DNA of 64,000 bases from Alkalilimnicola ehrlichii (GCF_003399765.1 NZ_NFZV01000007.1:1-64000), one strand, 5' to 3'; shown: positions 8,520-18,683, numbered from the stretch's first letter. Notes: generated from the sequence alone by a model not told the origin. Numbers and translations: made by a program.

Positions 8520-11014
8520 TCTTATGGCGAGCGAGCCTGCGTTACCTCTTGCGCCACCCGTGGCAAATGGGCTTGGCGCTGCTGGGGATCGCGCTGGGGG
8601 TGGCCGTCGTCGTCGCGGTCGACTTGGCCAACCAAAGTGCCAGCCGCGGTTTTAGCGTTTCCCACGAGGCCCTGACCGGCCGCACCACTCATCAGATACT
8701 GCCGGGTCCCGGCGGACTGCCAGAACGCCTCTATACCGAACTGCGACAAGCCGGCTTTCACCGTGCCGCACCGGTGGTGGAAGGCCAAGTACAGAGCAAA
8801 ACGGGTGCCACGTTGCGGATTTGGGGTCGACCGCTGGCGGAAGGGGCCATTCGTCCGGCCTTGGGCGGGCTGCGAGCGCCGGCAGCGCTCGGCGATTGGT
8901 TGCTTCGGCCGAATGCCGTTTTGTTGCTCGCCGCCGATGCCGAACGGCAAGGGGTAGCCGAAGGCGGCCGTTTGCCGGTGGTCGTTCAGGGGCAAGAGGT
9001 CGGTCTTACCGTGCTGGGTCTGCTGGAGCCGTTGCGCGCTATCGACCGCGAAGGCCTGCGCGATGTGCTGGTTATGGATATCGGGGCTGCGCAGGAGCTG
9101 CTGGGCAAGCTCGGCCGCTTGGATCGTATCGATTTAATTCTTGCGCAAGGGCAGGCCGACGCCGTCGCCGGCTATCTGCCCGCCGACGCGCAATTGGTCA
9201 GCGCGGCCGATCAGGCCGCGGCGCTGGAGCAGATGACGGCGGCCTTTCAGTTGAATCTTACCGCCTTCAGCTTGCTTGCCTTGCTGGTCGGTGCCTTTCT
9301 TATCTACAACAGTATGACCTTTTCGGTCGTGCAGCGTCGCCCGCTGATCGGCAACTTGCGCGCGGTGGGCGTTACCCGAGCGCAGATTTTTCGGCTGATT
9401 CTGGTCGAGGCTTTGGTGCTCGGCGCCGTGGGAACGGCACTCGGCATCGGGCTAGGCATCCTGCTTAGCGAGTTGCTGCTGGAGCTGGTGACGCGCACCA
9501 TTAACGATTTGTATTTCGTGCTCGCGGTGCGGGAGCCGGAGCTGGCGCCGCTGTCGCTATTCAAGGGGTTTGCTCTGGGGGTAGGGGCAACCGCGCTAGC
9601 GGCCTTGGCGCCAGCCTGGGAGGCAACCTCAGCGCCGCCACGGGCGATTCTGGCCCGCGCCAGTCTGGAGCAACGGGCGCGCGGCGCCGTACCGTATCTT
9701 GCCGGACTCGGCGTGCTGCTCATCGGTCTTGGGGTGTTACTGCTGGCCGGCAGCGAGCAGTTGGTGTTGAACTTCGCGGGCTTGTTTGCGTTGATTCTGG
9801 GAGCGGCCTTGCTCGTTCCGGCGTCGACGTTGCTTCTAACCCGTTTGTTGGTGCGGCCATTGGGGGCTGCGCTGGGTCTTTTGGGGCGCATGGCCGCTCG
9901 TAGCGTCCGGGCCGGGCTTTCTCGCACCGCCGTGGCCATCGCGGCGCTGATGATCGCGGTCTCCGCTGTGGTTGGGGTTGGGGTGATGGTCGACAGTTTC
10001 CGCCATACCTTCTCGTTGTGGTTGGAGTCGACGCTGCGCGCCGATGTTTACGTCAGCGCCCTGCGCGGTTCGCCGGAGGGGTTGGAGCCGGAGCTCATCG
10101 AGCGCTTGGCGGCGGTGGAGGGCGTTGACTGGTACAGTACCACGCGCAGCGTACGTGTTGCTTGGGGAGAGCAGCGAGTACGGCTACGCGCGTTCGATAT
10201 TCCGCCCTTTGGCGAGAGCGGCTTCCGCTTCAAGGAAGGCGATCCGCAGGCGCTGTGGCCTGCTTTTCAGGACGCGGGCGCGGCTTTGGTGACCGAGCCG
10301 TTCGCCGCTCATCACGGTGTGGAACTCGGCGATCGCCTGCGCTTGGCCACCGCCGAAGGCGAGCGGGATTTTCCGGTGGTCGGCATTATGTACGACTACT
10401 CCACCAGCGAAGGGGCTGTGGTGATTAGCCGGCGCAGCTATGAACGCTATTGGGACGATCCGGGCATCGATAGCCTCGGCATTCATGCCGAGCCGGGGGT
10501 GTCCTTATCGACCTTGCGAGAGGATCTACAAGCGGCCGCCGCCGGTGCGCCGGTGTCGTTGCAGTTGAACCGGGAGCTGCGCCAAGCCTCGCTCGACGTG
10601 TTCGACCAAACGTTCACTATTACCCATGTGCTGCGTTTGCTCGCCATGATCGTCGCCGGTATTGGCGTATTGAGCGCGCTATTGGCCTTGGCGCTGGAGC
10701 GCGGGCGGGAGTTTGCGGTGCTGCGGGCAACCGGGTTTACCCCTCGTCAGGTCGGCGTGCTGGTAACCCTGCAAACAGGCGTGCTGGGGTTGATTGCCGG
10801 GCTGCTTGCGATTCCGTTGGGGCTTGCGATGGCGGCGGCTTTAATCCTGGTAATCAATCAGCGCTCCTTCGGCTGGAGTATGCTTATTTCGGTTAACGGC
10901 GGCGAGCTACTACAAGCGCTGGCTTTGGCGCTGGTATCGGCCCTGCTTGCCGGGGCGTACCCCGCGTGGCGGTTGGCGCGTAGCGTGCCTGCGCAAGCGT
11001 TGCGGGAGGAGTGA
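8516..11014 (+). CDS. FtsX-type ABC permease, duplicated (8-10 TM)
   Basis: The 832-residue permease begins at GTG 8516, overlapping the ATPase stop. It holds two FtsX/MacB units: TM1 with a large periplasmic domain (about 35-245), a three-helix block near 250-370, a second pair of helices near 395-445, a second periplasmic domain (about 490-700) and a C-terminal three-helix block with the FtsX motif [20 protein letters not shown]. Duplicated permeases of this size are typical of the DUF214/AttFG class, which shuttle lipophilic molecules or lipoproteins out of the inner membrane. The cargo is not known. Confidence 0.88.
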   Translation: MILWRASLRYLLRHPWQMGLALLGIALGVAVVVAVDLANQSASRGFSVSHEALTGRTTHQILPGPGGLPERLYTELRQAGFHRAAPVVEGQVQSKTGATLRIWGRPLAEGAIRPALGGLRAPAALGDWLLRPNAVLLLAADAERQGVAEGGRLPVVVQGQEVGLTVLGLLEPLRAIDREGLRDVLVMDIGAAQELLGKLGRLDRIDLILAQGQADAVAGYLPADAQLVSAADQAAALEQMTAAFQLNLTAFSLLALLVGAFLIYNSMTFSVVQRRPLIGNLRAVGVTRAQIFRLILVEALVLGAVGTALGIGLGILLSELLLELVTRTINDLYFVLAVREPELAPLSLFKGFALGVGATALAALAPAWEATSAPPRAILARASLEQRARGAVPYLAGLGVLLIGLGVLLLAGSEQLVLNFAGLFALILGAALLVPASTLLLTRLLVRPLGAALGLLGRMAARSVRAGLSRTAVAIAALMIAVSAVVGVGVMVDSFRHTFSLWLESTLRADVYVSALRGSPEGLEPELIERLAAVEGVDWYSTTRSVRVAWGEQRVRLRAFDIPPFGESGFRFKEGDPQALWPAFQDAGAALVTEPFAAHHGVELGDRLRLATAEGERDFPVVGIMYDYSTSEGAVVISRRSYERYWDDPGIDSLGIHAEPGVSLSTLREDLQAAAAGAPVSLQLNRELRQASLDVFDQTFTITHVLRLLAMIVAGIGVLSALLALALERGREFAVLRATGFTPRQVGVLVTLQTGVLGLIAGLLAIPLGLAMAAALILVINQRSFGWSMLISVNGGELLQALALALVSALLAGAYPAWRLARSVPAQALREE

Positions 11015-11016
11015 CC

Positions 11017-12159
11017 ATGGCGAAAGGGTTGCTTGCGATCGCCTCGTTGTTCTTGTTGGCCATGCTGGCGCTCTGGTGGATGCGGCCGGCGCCGGTAGAG
11101 GAGGAAGCGACGCGGCTATCGGTGATGGGGATTCTTGCGGGGGAGGCGGATTTGACCGGCTTTGCCCGGGTCGAAGCACCGCGAGCGTTCGAATTTCCCG
11201 CCGATCATGGGCCTCACCCCGAGTATCGTCATGAATGGTGGTACGTGACCGGCAATGTGAAAACGGCGCAAGGCCGGCATTTCGGTTACCAGGTGACGTT
11301 TTTTCGCTTCACCCTCAACCCCGAGCCGCCGGCACGGCGCTCGCTCTGGGCGAGCAATCAGCTGTATATGGCGCACTTCGCCGTCACCGACACCGAGGGC
11401 GAGGAATTCCATCATTTCGAACGCTTCTCCCGTGCCGCGCTGGATTTGGCCGGTGCGCAGGCCGAGCCGTTTCGAGTGTGGCTCGATGACTGGGCGTTAT
11501 ACGGTGCGCCCGATCGGGAGACCTTGCGGGTAGAGGCGGCGCAGGACGGTATCGGCCTTACGCTACGCCTGCGCAGTCGCAAGCCGTTGGTACTTCAGGG
11601 CGATCGCGGTTACAGCCGGAAAGGCCCCGAGGCCGGCAATGCTTCGCACTATTACTCCTTTACCCGTTTGGCGACCGAAGGCGAGTTGCGTTTGGGCGAT
11701 GCCGTGTTCGAGGTCGCAGGCGATAGCTGGTTGGATCGAGAGTGGGGCAGTAGCGCCCTGGGCGAGGATCAGGTCGGCTGGGACTGGTTCTCCTTGCAAC
11801 TCGACGACGGCCGCGAATTGATGTTTTTCCATTTGCGGCGTGCCGACGGCAGCATCGATCCGTTGAGCCACGGCGTGTTGGTCGAGGTCGATGGCCGTAG
11901 TCGTGCTTTGCGCTATGGCGAGGTCGAGGCGGAGCCGCTTGAGTACTGGTCGAGCCCGTTGGGGGACGGTACCCGCTATCCGCTGCGCTGGCGCATGCGC
12001 GTTCCGGCCGAGGGGTTGGAGTTGGAACTGATACCGCGTCTGCACGATCAGGAGTTGCGCGGCGCGTTTCGTTATTGGGAAGGCGCCTTGCGAGTGGAAG
12101 GTTCGGCTAATGGCGAGCCGGTGAGCGGGCAAGGGTATATGGAGTTGACGGGGTACTAA
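11017..12159 (+). CDS. AttH/CrtC-type lipocalin-like secreted protein
   Basis: I chose ATG 11017, preceded by GGAGGAG, over the GTG at 11011. The 380-residue product has an uncleaved or lipoprotein-like N-terminal hydrophobic segment, then the AttH domain signature HPEYRHEWWYVTGN and QVTFFRF, followed by SWLDREWGSS and GWDWFSLQLDDG and a second lipocalin-like half (QGYMELTGY at the end). AttH and CrtC proteins share this double beta-barrel; CrtC hydrates carotenoids, while most AttH proteins are untested. Its position directly after the ABC permease suggests that it receives or carries the transported lipophilic substrate in the periplasm. Confidence 0.85.
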   Translation: MAKGLLAIASLFLLAMLALWWMRPAPVEEEATRLSVMGILAGEADLTGFARVEAPRAFEFPADHGPHPEYRHEWWYVTGNVKTAQGRHFGYQVTFFRFTLNPEPPARRSLWASNQLYMAHFAVTDTEGEEFHHFERFSRAALDLAGAQAEPFRVWLDDWALYGAPDRETLRVEAAQDGIGLTLRLRSRKPLVLQGDRGYSRKGPEAGNASHYYSFTRLATEGELRLGDAVFEVAGDSWLDREWGSSALGEDQVGWDWFSLQLDDGRELMFFHLRRADGSIDPLSHGVLVEVDGRSRALRYGEVEAEPLEYWSSPLGDGTRYPLRWRMRVPAEGLELELIPRLHDQELRGAFRYWEGALRVEGSANGEPVSGQGYMELTGY

Positions 12160-13184
12160 TGGATTCATTGAGCCATATTTTGCTCGGCGGCGCGATTGGC
12201 AACGCGGTGCTAGGGCGACGCATCGGCAATAAGGCCATTCTGTGGGGCGCGGCCATCTCTTTGGTGCCCGATATCGATGTGCCGATCGGCGCCATGATGA
12301 GCGACCTCAACGCGTTGACCTTTCACCGCGGCATCACGCATTCGTTGTTGTTTATAGCCTTACTGACGCCTTTGTTGGGCTGGGCGCTGAGTCGTCTGTA
12401 CCGCCGCGATGGCGTTTCCTGGGTGCGGTGGTCGTTGTTGTGCGGTTTGGTGCTGCTCAGTCATCTGGTGATTGACGCCTTTACCAGCTATGGCATCCAG
12501 TTGTTTCTGCCGTTCGACAACACGGCGTTTACCATCGCCAGCATCTCCGTTATCGATCCGCTGTTTACCCTGCCGTTATTGATAGCGGTGCCGATTATCT
12601 TTTTCCTTCGGCGGGAGCGGCCGGCCCGGCAATGGCTAGGCTATGGCGCGATGGCATTAAGTGCGGCCTATCTTGGTTTTACTCTGATCAACAAGATTCA
12701 CGTACAGTCGGTTTTCGAAGAACAGCTGCATGTCCAGGGGATTCAAGCGGACCGCTTGTTCGTCAAGCCAACCCTGTTCAATAACATCCTCTGGCGGGGG
12801 ATCGCCGAAACCGACGATCGATTTTGGGTCGGTTTCCATTCGCGGCTCGATTCGACGTCGGATATCGAGTTCAAGTCGTTCCGCAAGAACCACCATTTGC
12901 TCCGGCCGTTCAGGAACGAGGAGGCGGTGCGTCGACTGGATAGAGTGAGTAACGGTTACTTCAAGGTCGAGCGACGCAGCGACGGGCTCTATGTGCACGA
13001 TATGCGCTACGGGCAGGCCTTCGAGTTCATGGAGACGGAGCGCGATTTCGTGTTCAGCTACCGTTTGGTGCCCGACCCGAGCGGCCGTTACCAGATCACC
13101 ATAGAAACCATTGCGCCCGAAGTCGAGCGCGAGCGCGACCGCGACAGCCTGCAAGAGCTATGGGAGCGGATACTGGGGCGCTGA
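12159..13184 (+). CDS. YdjM/DUF457-like membrane-bound metal-dependent hydrolase
   Basis: This 341-residue protein overlaps the previous stop by one base (TAATG). The N-terminus MDSLSHILLGGAIGNAVLG, the block LVPDIDVP and FHRGITHSLLF, and LLSHLVIDAFTSYG provide the His/Asp residues that define the family, placed between about five helices. The C-terminal 150 residues form a soluble domain. Family members are called metal-dependent hydrolases from motif content; substrates are mostly unknown. It ends at a strong bidirectional terminator and closes the ABC/AttH unit. Confidence 0.8.
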   Translation: MDSLSHILLGGAIGNAVLGRRIGNKAILWGAAISLVPDIDVPIGAMMSDLNALTFHRGITHSLLFIALLTPLLGWALSRLYRRDGVSWVRWSLLCGLVLLSHLVIDAFTSYGIQLFLPFDNTAFTIASISVIDPLFTLPLLIAVPIIFFLRRERPARQWLGYGAMALSAAYLGFTLINKIHVQSVFEEQLHVQGIQADRLFVKPTLFNNILWRGIAETDDRFWVGFHSRLDSTSDIEFKSFRKNHHLLRPFRNEEAVRRLDRVSNGYFKVERRSDGLYVHDMRYGQAFEFMETERDFVFSYRLVPDPSGRYQITIETIAPEVERERDRDSLQELWERILGR

Positions 13185-13185
13185 A

Positions 13186-13228
13186 GGCGGCGCCGGAGCC
13201 TTACCGCTCCGGCGCCGCCATCTGTTTT
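13186..13228. terminator. Bidirectional terminator between convergent genes
   Basis: Arms 13186-13199 and 13206-13219 form a perfect 14-bp GC-rich stem (GGCGGCGCCGGAGC) with a 6-base loop between the stop of the plus-strand operon (13184) and the stop of uppP (13227). It is followed on the plus strand by ATCTGTTTT. A stem this long should stop transcription from both sides. Confidence 0.85.
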
Positions 13229-14060
13229 AGCCGGCAGCCCGCAGCAACGGCGGTAAAAAGATGTACAGCAGTATGCCGCCGAGCACAAGGCGATAGATGA
13301 CGAACGGCTGCATCCCGATCCGGCGAATGAAGGCCAAGAAATAATGGATGCAAAGATACGCGCTGATGCCCGAGATAACGATGCCGAGGAACATCGACCA
13401 CCAGTCGACTTCGGTTTGCACGCGGATCAGGTCCACCGTCATCAGGCCCCCCGCGAGAATGATCACCGGAATCGACAGCAGGAAGGAAAATCGGGCTGAA
13501 GCCTCGCGGCTCAAGCCCACCATGAGGCCGGCGGTGATCGTGATGCCGGAGCGCGATGTGCCCGGAATCAGGGCGATAGCTTGCGCGCAGCCGATAATCA
13601 GCACGTCTTTCCAGGTCAGGTTGTACTCGTTGCGAGTACCGCGATGCTTCCAGTCGGCCCAGCCCAGCAGCAAGCCGAACACGATGAGCGAGACGGCCAT
13701 GACCACACCGCCGATATCGGTGCGCATATCGCCTTCGATCAGCCCCTTCAGCGCCAGGCCCGCGAGCCCGACCGGAATCGTGCCCCAGACGACGGCCCAG
13801 GCCAGACGAGCGTCCTGGTTGCTGACATCCCGCCGGCGTACCGATTCGACCCACTGCCAAGTCATGCGTTGAATTTCGCGCCGGAAGTAAAGCATGACGG
13901 CAATTAACGAGCCGATGTGAATGGCAACATCGAAGGCTAGCCCTTGATCTTTCCACTCGGTAAGCAGGGGCACCAGAATCAGGTGGGCCGAGCTGGAAAT
14001 GGGGAGAAACTCGGTGAGTCCTTGCAGCACGGCAAGGACGATAATCTCTAGCAGGCTCAT
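13227..14060 (-). CDS. uppP: Undecaprenyl-diphosphatase UppP (BacA)
   Basis: This 277-residue inner-membrane enzyme dephosphorylates undecaprenyl diphosphate to regenerate the lipid carrier for peptidoglycan and other surface polymers. The signature residues are present: LQGLTEFLPISSSAHL near the N-terminus with the catalytic Glu and Ser, and ALIPGTSRSGITITAGL around residues 165-182, where the PGTSRSG Arg and Ser are essential. Eight hydrophobic segments and the length match the BacA family. Such proteins also give bacitracin resistance. It is transcribed towards the terminator at 13186. Confidence 0.95.
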   Translation of the reverse strand: MSLLEIIVLAVLQGLTEFLPISSSAHLILVPLLTEWKDQGLAFDVAIHIGSLIAVMLYFRREIQRMTWQWVESVRRRDVSNQDARLAWAVVWGTIPVGLAGLALKGLIEGDMRTDIGGVVMAVSLIVFGLLLGWADWKHRGTRNEYNLTWKDVLIIGCAQAIALIPGTSRSGITITAGLMVGLSREASARFSFLLSIPVIILAGGLMTVDLIRVQTEVDWWSMFLGIVISGISAYLCIHYFLAFIRRIGMQPFVIYRLVLGGILLYIFLPPLLRAAG

Positions 14061-14157
14061 AATGATGTCGTCCTAGATGATATAGCCGCGAGCCTAAGCG
14101 CAAGGCGCTTGCTTGGGAGCGCCATCGGCCCGGCTCGGCCGGCATCCTGCCGGCGAA

Positions 14158-14626
14158 TTAATTTTTCGAGAATTTCTTGGCGAGGGCTTCCAGTTTGCGC
14201 TGGGTTTGCTCCTCGGCACTGATCGTAGGCTTGCGCGGCTTACGCGGTTTTTGGTTTTTGTCGTTCTGCCCGCCGCTTCTTCCAGGCTTCCAACCGTTCT
14301 TTGCCGTGCGCCTGTTCTTGCTCGGTGACCGTGCCGGCTTCGCTGCCGTCTAGGTTAATGCGCGGGCGGGCTTCGACAATAGCGTTAAGGTAGGCGCCGG
14401 AGCGAGTGTACAGGGCGAGCGCCTGCCGGATAAGCCAGTTTGGCGTCTCTTTCCACTCGTCATCGGCATTTAACTCTTCCCGCAGCTTGTGTTGAATCCC
14501 GATCGCCAGCGGCCTGATTTTGGCCGGATCGCGCGTGAAGCACTGAGGGTAGCGCTCCGCCAGCTGGGCAAGGAATTCCCGCGTTCTCTGCGCGCGTTTC
14601 AGCTTCTCGTTCTCACTCTTTGACAT
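14158..14626 (-). CDS. proQ: ProQ/FinO-domain RNA chaperone, frameshifted tail
   Basis: The N-terminal domain is typical of ProQ/FinO: RTREFLAQLAERYPQCF, IRPLAIGIQHKL, NWLIRQALALYTRSGAYL. It binds structured 3' ends and sRNAs. As read, the frame ends at 14240. A net loss of one base in the two T5 runs (14248-14252, 14255-14259 on the plus strand) would continue it into a Lys/Arg-rich tail (KPRKPRKPT) with SAEEQTQRKLEALAKKF, ending at 14158, about 155 residues in all. The basic tail fits the linker of ProQ proteins; a Tudor-like C-terminal domain as in E. coli ProQ is not seen. This is one of the few breaks needing a deletion rather than an insertion. Confidence 0.8.
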
Positions 14627-14725
14627 GATAGCTTTCCATAAGCGTTAATCTCGGCCGTTGCGATTGTCGCAGAAATGCCTTGGCGAAGGGAAATGCCAAA
14701 GCTCAAGTCCGCGACAAGCTGCACC

Positions 14726-15631
14726 TCAGGCAGGTTGCGCCTTTTGTCGGCGACGGGCTAGTAAACGTTGTTTGTGCGCTTCTCGCAAACGCTCGCGTTG
14801 TTCCTTAGCGAGCGTAGCGTGGCAGTGTGGGCAGCAAACGCCCTCCTCGTAAGTCGCCGCCGCTTTGTCCGCTTCGCTGATCGGACGGCCGCAGCCGCGG
14901 CAAGCGTCATAACTGCCGAGCGCCAATCCGTGCTTGACTGCGACTCGTTCGTCGAAGACGAAGCACTCGCCTCGCCAAAGGCTGTTTTCCTCAGGCACCT
15001 CTTCCAGGTATTTAAGAATGCCGCCTTCCAAGTGATAGACCTCTTCGAAGCCCTGATTCAGCAAATAGCTGGTAGATTTTTCGCAGCGGATGCCGCCGGT
15101 ACAAAACATCGCCACGCGCTTGTGGCGCCGTTTGTCCAGATTTTCCTCGATATAAGCGGGAAAGTCGCGGAACTTTTCCGTACCCGGGTCGATGGCGCCC
15201 TCGAAACTGCCGATGGCGACTTCGTAATCGTTGCGCGTGTCGATCACCACCACATCCGGGTCTTGTATAAGCGCATTCCAGTCGCGGGGTTTTACGTATG
15301 TGCCTACCCGGTGGACAGGGTCTGCCTCCGGTTGGCCGAGCGTGACGATTTCTTTTTTAACGCGCACTTTCATGCGTTGAAAAGGTATCTCGCTGGCGGT
15401 CGACTCTTTATGGGCAAGATCGGCGAAACGCGCGTCGCCTCGGAGCCAGCTTAGGACGGAGTCTACGGCTGAGCGGTTGCCCGCCACCGTGGCATTGATG
15501 CCTTCATGGGCGAGTAAGATCGTGCCTCTTAACGAGATTGCCTCGCAGTGAGCCTGCAAGCGTGTCTGCAATTCCTGACAGTCATCGAGAGGTACAAATT
15601 TATAGAACGTGGCAATAACAATGGCAGACAT
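14726..15631 (-). CDS. trhO: tRNA uridine(34) hydroxylase TrhO (YceA, rhodanese fold)
   Basis: The 301-residue product (ATG 15631; an upstream ATG at 15664 is less likely) matches the YceA/TrhO family. It has an N-terminal acylphosphatase-like domain (GTILLAHEGINATVAG), the strictly conserved GTYVKPRDWN, and a rhodanese domain (VVVIDTRNDYEVAIGSF) with the active-site loop AMFCTGGIRCEKS. A Cys-rich C-terminus has CRGCGRPIS and CCPHCH, which may bind zinc. TrhO catalyses oxygen-dependent 5-hydroxylation of U34 in certain tRNAs in the cytoplasm. It lies just downstream of gshA on the same strand. Confidence 0.92.
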   Translation of the reverse strand: MSAIVIATFYKFVPLDDCQELQTRLQAHCEAISLRGTILLAHEGINATVAGNRSAVDSVLSWLRGDARFADLAHKESTASEIPFQRMKVRVKKEIVTLGQPEADPVHRVGTYVKPRDWNALIQDPDVVVIDTRNDYEVAIGSFEGAIDPGTEKFRDFPAYIEENLDKRRHKRVAMFCTGGIRCEKSTSYLLNQGFEEVYHLEGGILKYLEEVPEENSLWRGECFVFDERVAVKHGLALGSYDACRGCGRPISEADKAAATYEEGVCCPHCHATLAKEQRERLREAHKQRLLARRRQKAQPA

Positions 15632-15673
15632 GGGAGAGAAGTCTCGGGCTCGGAAACACTGCAAACGCTTAGT

Positions 15674-17241
15674 TTACTGCTGAGCAAAGTAGTTCGCCAA
15701 ATAGGTTTCAAAGTCCAGCGTATCGGCCGCCTCGATAGCGGCTTGTTCGCGTATGGACGCTGCCGCGGCGGCTTCCATGTCGAGGCGTGCCTCCGTACTT
15801 AGCGGCCATCGGCGGAAGAACGCCGCATGCTGTGTCGAGAGTCGAAGCGCAAACTCGATAAAGCTCTCGTTATGCTCCCGCATATCGCTGAGCATGAGTG
15901 CCGACGGCGTAAGGTCAGGGTCGCGCACTTTGCCGATCTGGTCGTCCAAGGCCGCTTGATAGACCGGCTCGTCTTCGTTTTGGTCGAGGATTTCGCAAAG
16001 CTCTGCCATCGCTTCGCAGAGATGGGTCGCCCAATCGCTCAGTAGAATATGCTCGCCGCGTCGTCGCAGCGTCAAGCCGGGCTCGCGTCCGCGAACGGCA
16101 ACCTGGGCTTGGTTGTAGCCGATTTCCGCTTGCTCGTCATGATCGATGGGCGGGCTGTCTTGTAGTAAGCAAAGCAGTAGAAAGGCCTCGATAAAACGCA
16201 GTTGCGCCGCGTCCAGGCCCATCGGGTCGAAAGCGTTGACGTCGAGCGCGCGAATTTCAACGTACTCCACGCCGGCGCGATCGAGTGCGAGCGTCGGGCG
16301 CTCGCCGGACTCGGCAACGGCTTTGGGACGGATGAAACTGTAGTACTCGTTCTCGATCTGTAGAATATTCGTGTTCAGCTGTCGCCAGGTGCCGTCGACT
16401 TGCGTGCCGATAGCCGCATAGTCGGGGGCGGGTGTCGTAATCGCACGCGTCAGGCTGGCGATGTAGGTTTCGAGGGTGTTGTAGCAGACCTTAAGTCCCG
16501 CTTGCGCCTTGTTCTTGTAGCCGATATCGCTCATGCGCAGCGAGGTCGCGTGGGGAGCGTACAGCGTGTGTTGTTCGAACTGGGCAAAGTTGTGTTCTCG
16601 GCCGGCCAGAAACGAGCGGCATAAGGCGGGGGATGCGCCGAATAAATACGAAATCAACCAGCCGTGACGTTGGAAGTTGCGGATGAGCCGAAAATAATGC
16701 TCGCTGCGGAAATTCTTTAACGAGCCTTGCTCCCCCAATACGCGTTGATAGGCCGGCCAGAACGCTTCGGGCAGCGAATAGTTGAAGTGCACCCCGGCAA
16801 TCGCTTGCATGATACGGCCATAACGATGGTCGAGGCCGCGACGATATATATGCTTCATTCGGCCGACGTTAGAGCTGCCGTACTCAGCGATAGGGATGCT
16901 TTCATCGCCGCCCACGACACAGGGCATGCTGGTTGCCCATAGCAGCTCTTGGTCGAGGTTGCGGTAAACGAAAGCGTGAATATCGCCTAAGGCCCGTAAG
17001 GTATCACTTAACTCCGGATAGGGCGGCGTGATGAACTCAAGCAGAGCCTCGGAGTAATCGGTCGTGATACACGGATGGGTAAGCGCCGAACCCAACGCCC
17101 TGGGGTGCGGCGTCTGGGCGATTTCGCCGTCAAGGTTGACCCGCAGGCTTTCCTTCTCGATGCCCTTTTGCCGGCAGTAAGTAGGGCGGGGTCTGCTTCC
17201 TGCCGAAGTTGTGCAAGCCGCCTAGTCGAAGCTCGGAACAA
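15674..17241 (-). CDS. gshA: Glutamate-cysteine ligase, frameshifted near N-terminus
   Basis: GshA makes gamma-glutamylcysteine, the first step to glutathione, in the cytoplasm. The long frame (to 17095 by its first Met) carries GSALTHPCITTDYSEALLEF, MPCVVGG, GVHFNYS and EYVEIRALDVNAFDP, all hallmarks of the gammaproteobacterial type 1 enzyme. The missing N-terminus is found upstream: the conserved GIEKESLRVNLDGEIAQTPH lies in the same frame, but a stop precedes it. A second frame gives RLAQLRQEADPALLTAG, the expected helix. Adding one A to the A4 run (T4 at 17166-17169) joins them. The start is then TTG 17241 behind AAGGA; this choice is uncertain. The total is about 522 residues, the family length. 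Confidence 0.87.
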
Positions 17242-17284
17242 AACGCAGTTTCCTTAATTCGAGGGGCCGTGTCCCGCGAGAGGA

Positions 17285-17851
17285 TCAGGCGCGGGACATG
17301 AATTTACCGGTTTCGGTGTTAACGCGTACCACCTCGCCTACAGCAAGGTACTCGGGAACCTGGATTTCGATACCCGTACTGAGGGTTGCCGGTTTGGTGC
17401 GGCCGGTGGCGCTGGCACCTTTGATACCGGGCGCTGTATCGACAATTTCCAGGTTGACCGACTGCGGCAGCTCTATACCGACCAACCGATCTTCCACTAG
17501 CAATGCCATGATGCCGGATAGGCCTTCGGTCAAGTAGCCGGCTTGTTCGCCGAGTTCTTCCCCGCTGAGGGTGTGCTGGCTGAAGTCTTCATTGTCCATG
17601 AAGGTGTAGTCTTCGCCGTCGCGGAAGGAGAACTGCACTTCCCGGCGCAGGAAATCGATGCTGCCGAAGCCGTCGTCGCCCTTGCAGCTTGCGTCCTGCT
17701 TTTGCCCGGTTCGCAGGTTGACGAAGCGAATCTTGTAAAGCGTCGTGCCGCTTCGGGAGGAGGGGCTCTTCACCTCGACCTGGCGCGCAATATGCGGTTC
17801 GCCGTCGATCTCGACGATAGAGCCTTTCTTAATTTCAGAGGCTTTCGGCAT
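17285..17851 (-). CDS. efpL: Elongation factor P-like protein EfpL (YeiP)
   Basis: The 188-residue protein has the three-domain EF-P fold, but the loop that carries the modified Lys or Arg in EF-P reads SPSSRSGTTLYKIR, the hallmark of the YeiP/EfpL subgroup (Arg at the tip, no EpmA target Lys). EfpL relieves ribosome stalling at polyproline and some other motifs. The C-terminal part (GRTKPATLSTGIEIQVPEYL) is typical. A canonical efp gene is not in this window. Confidence 0.92.
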   Translation of the reverse strand: MPKASEIKKGSIVEIDGEPHIARQVEVKSPSSRSGTTLYKIRFVNLRTGQKQDASCKGDDGFGSIDFLRREVQFSFRDGEDYTFMDNEDFSQHTLSGEELGEQAGYLTEGLSGIMALLVEDRLVGIELPQSVNLEIVDTAPGIKGASATGRTKPATLSTGIEIQVPEYLAVGEVVRVNTETGKFMSRA

Positions 17852-17887
17852 GCGATGACGCCCTTATTGTTTATTATGAGCCGCGGA

Positions 17888-18438
17888 TTATAGCAGCCCG
17901 GTTTGCAACTTGGCTGCTTCCGACATCATGTCGTAGTTCCAGGGCGGATCGAATACGATCTCAACACTTGTCTGGACCACGGTCGGTACCATGAGCACTT
18001 TATCGCGCACGTCGTCGGCAAGCACGTCGCCCATGCCGCAGCCGGGCGCGGTCAGTGTCATTTTGATATCGACCTGACGCTCGTCGAAGCCTAGCGGGGT
18101 GATGTTGCACTCGTATACCAGCCCCAACTCGACGATGTTAATCGGAATCTCCGGATCGTAACAGGTAGCGATCTGCGCCCAGATGAGGTCTTCGACGTCT
18201 TTTTCCGTCGCGTTCTCAGGGAGCGTCGGCGGTTCTGGCACTTCTTTGCCGATGGCATCGCGTCGACGCCGGCGATGCGAAACAGGTTGCCTTGAATGTA
18301 GACGGTAAAACTGCCGCCCAGCGCTTGGGTCAGCACGCCTTCGGCACCCATCGGGATCGTACCGGTATCGCCGCCGGGAATCATTACCGCATCGCAGTCG
18401 CGCTGGAAAATAACCGGTTCGTTATGTGGGCCACGCAT
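17888..18438 (-). CDS. sufT: Fe-S assembly factor SufT, frameshifted
   Basis: The N-terminal half (MRGPHNEPVIFQRDCDAVMI, then PGGDTGTIPMGAEG) and the C-terminal half with the MIP18/DUF59 domain (YDPEIPINIVELGLVYEC, TAPGCGMGDVLADD, FDPPWNYDMMS) lie in different frames. A missing base near 18258-18263 (GCGATG for GCNGATG) joins them through DADAIGKEVPEPPTLP, giving about 183 residues, the SufT length. The DUF59 Cys in APGCGM is the expected cluster-related residue. SufT acts in maturation of Fe-S proteins. No suf operon is in the window. It reads in the same direction as efpL, 36 bases upstream. Confidence 0.87.
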
Positions 18439-18528
18439 GTCAGGCCTCCTGACGGAAATGGTTTTGGCGCGGGTATTTTACCAAAGCCTGGAGAAACACT
18501 GAATGTTCCGTGTTGGGTGTGGGGTGGT

Positions 18529-18600
18529 GCGCAGCGCCCAACCCTTAACCACCAACACCAGAAAACACCCCCAACAATACACCCACCTCACCAAAACGTG
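18529..18600. repeat. Dispersed non-coding repeat, copy 2
   Basis: This copy has the same ordered blocks as 227-300: GCGCAGCGC, AACCACCAACACCAGAAA and CACCAAAACG. It is preceded by a G/T-rich arm (TGTTGGGTGTGGGGTGGTG) partly complementary to it, so it could fold. It lies between sufT and the terminator of the DUF4168 gene. Confidence 0.6.
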
Positions 18601-18610
18601 ATGTACCCAA

Positions 18611-18640
18611 AGAAAAGCCCCCGCCGGGGCGGGGGCTCAA
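18611..18640 (-). terminator. Rho-independent terminator of the DUF4168 gene
   Basis: Arms 18616-18624 and 18629-18637 form a perfect 9-bp stem (AGCCCCCGC) with a 4-base loop. On the minus strand the stem is followed by TTTTCTTT. It lies 44 bases after the stop of the gene ending at 18684. Confidence 0.88.
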
Positions 18641-18683
18641 AAGGAGTGTCACAGGTCCTTGAAAAAGGCCGGGGAGTCAGGGC

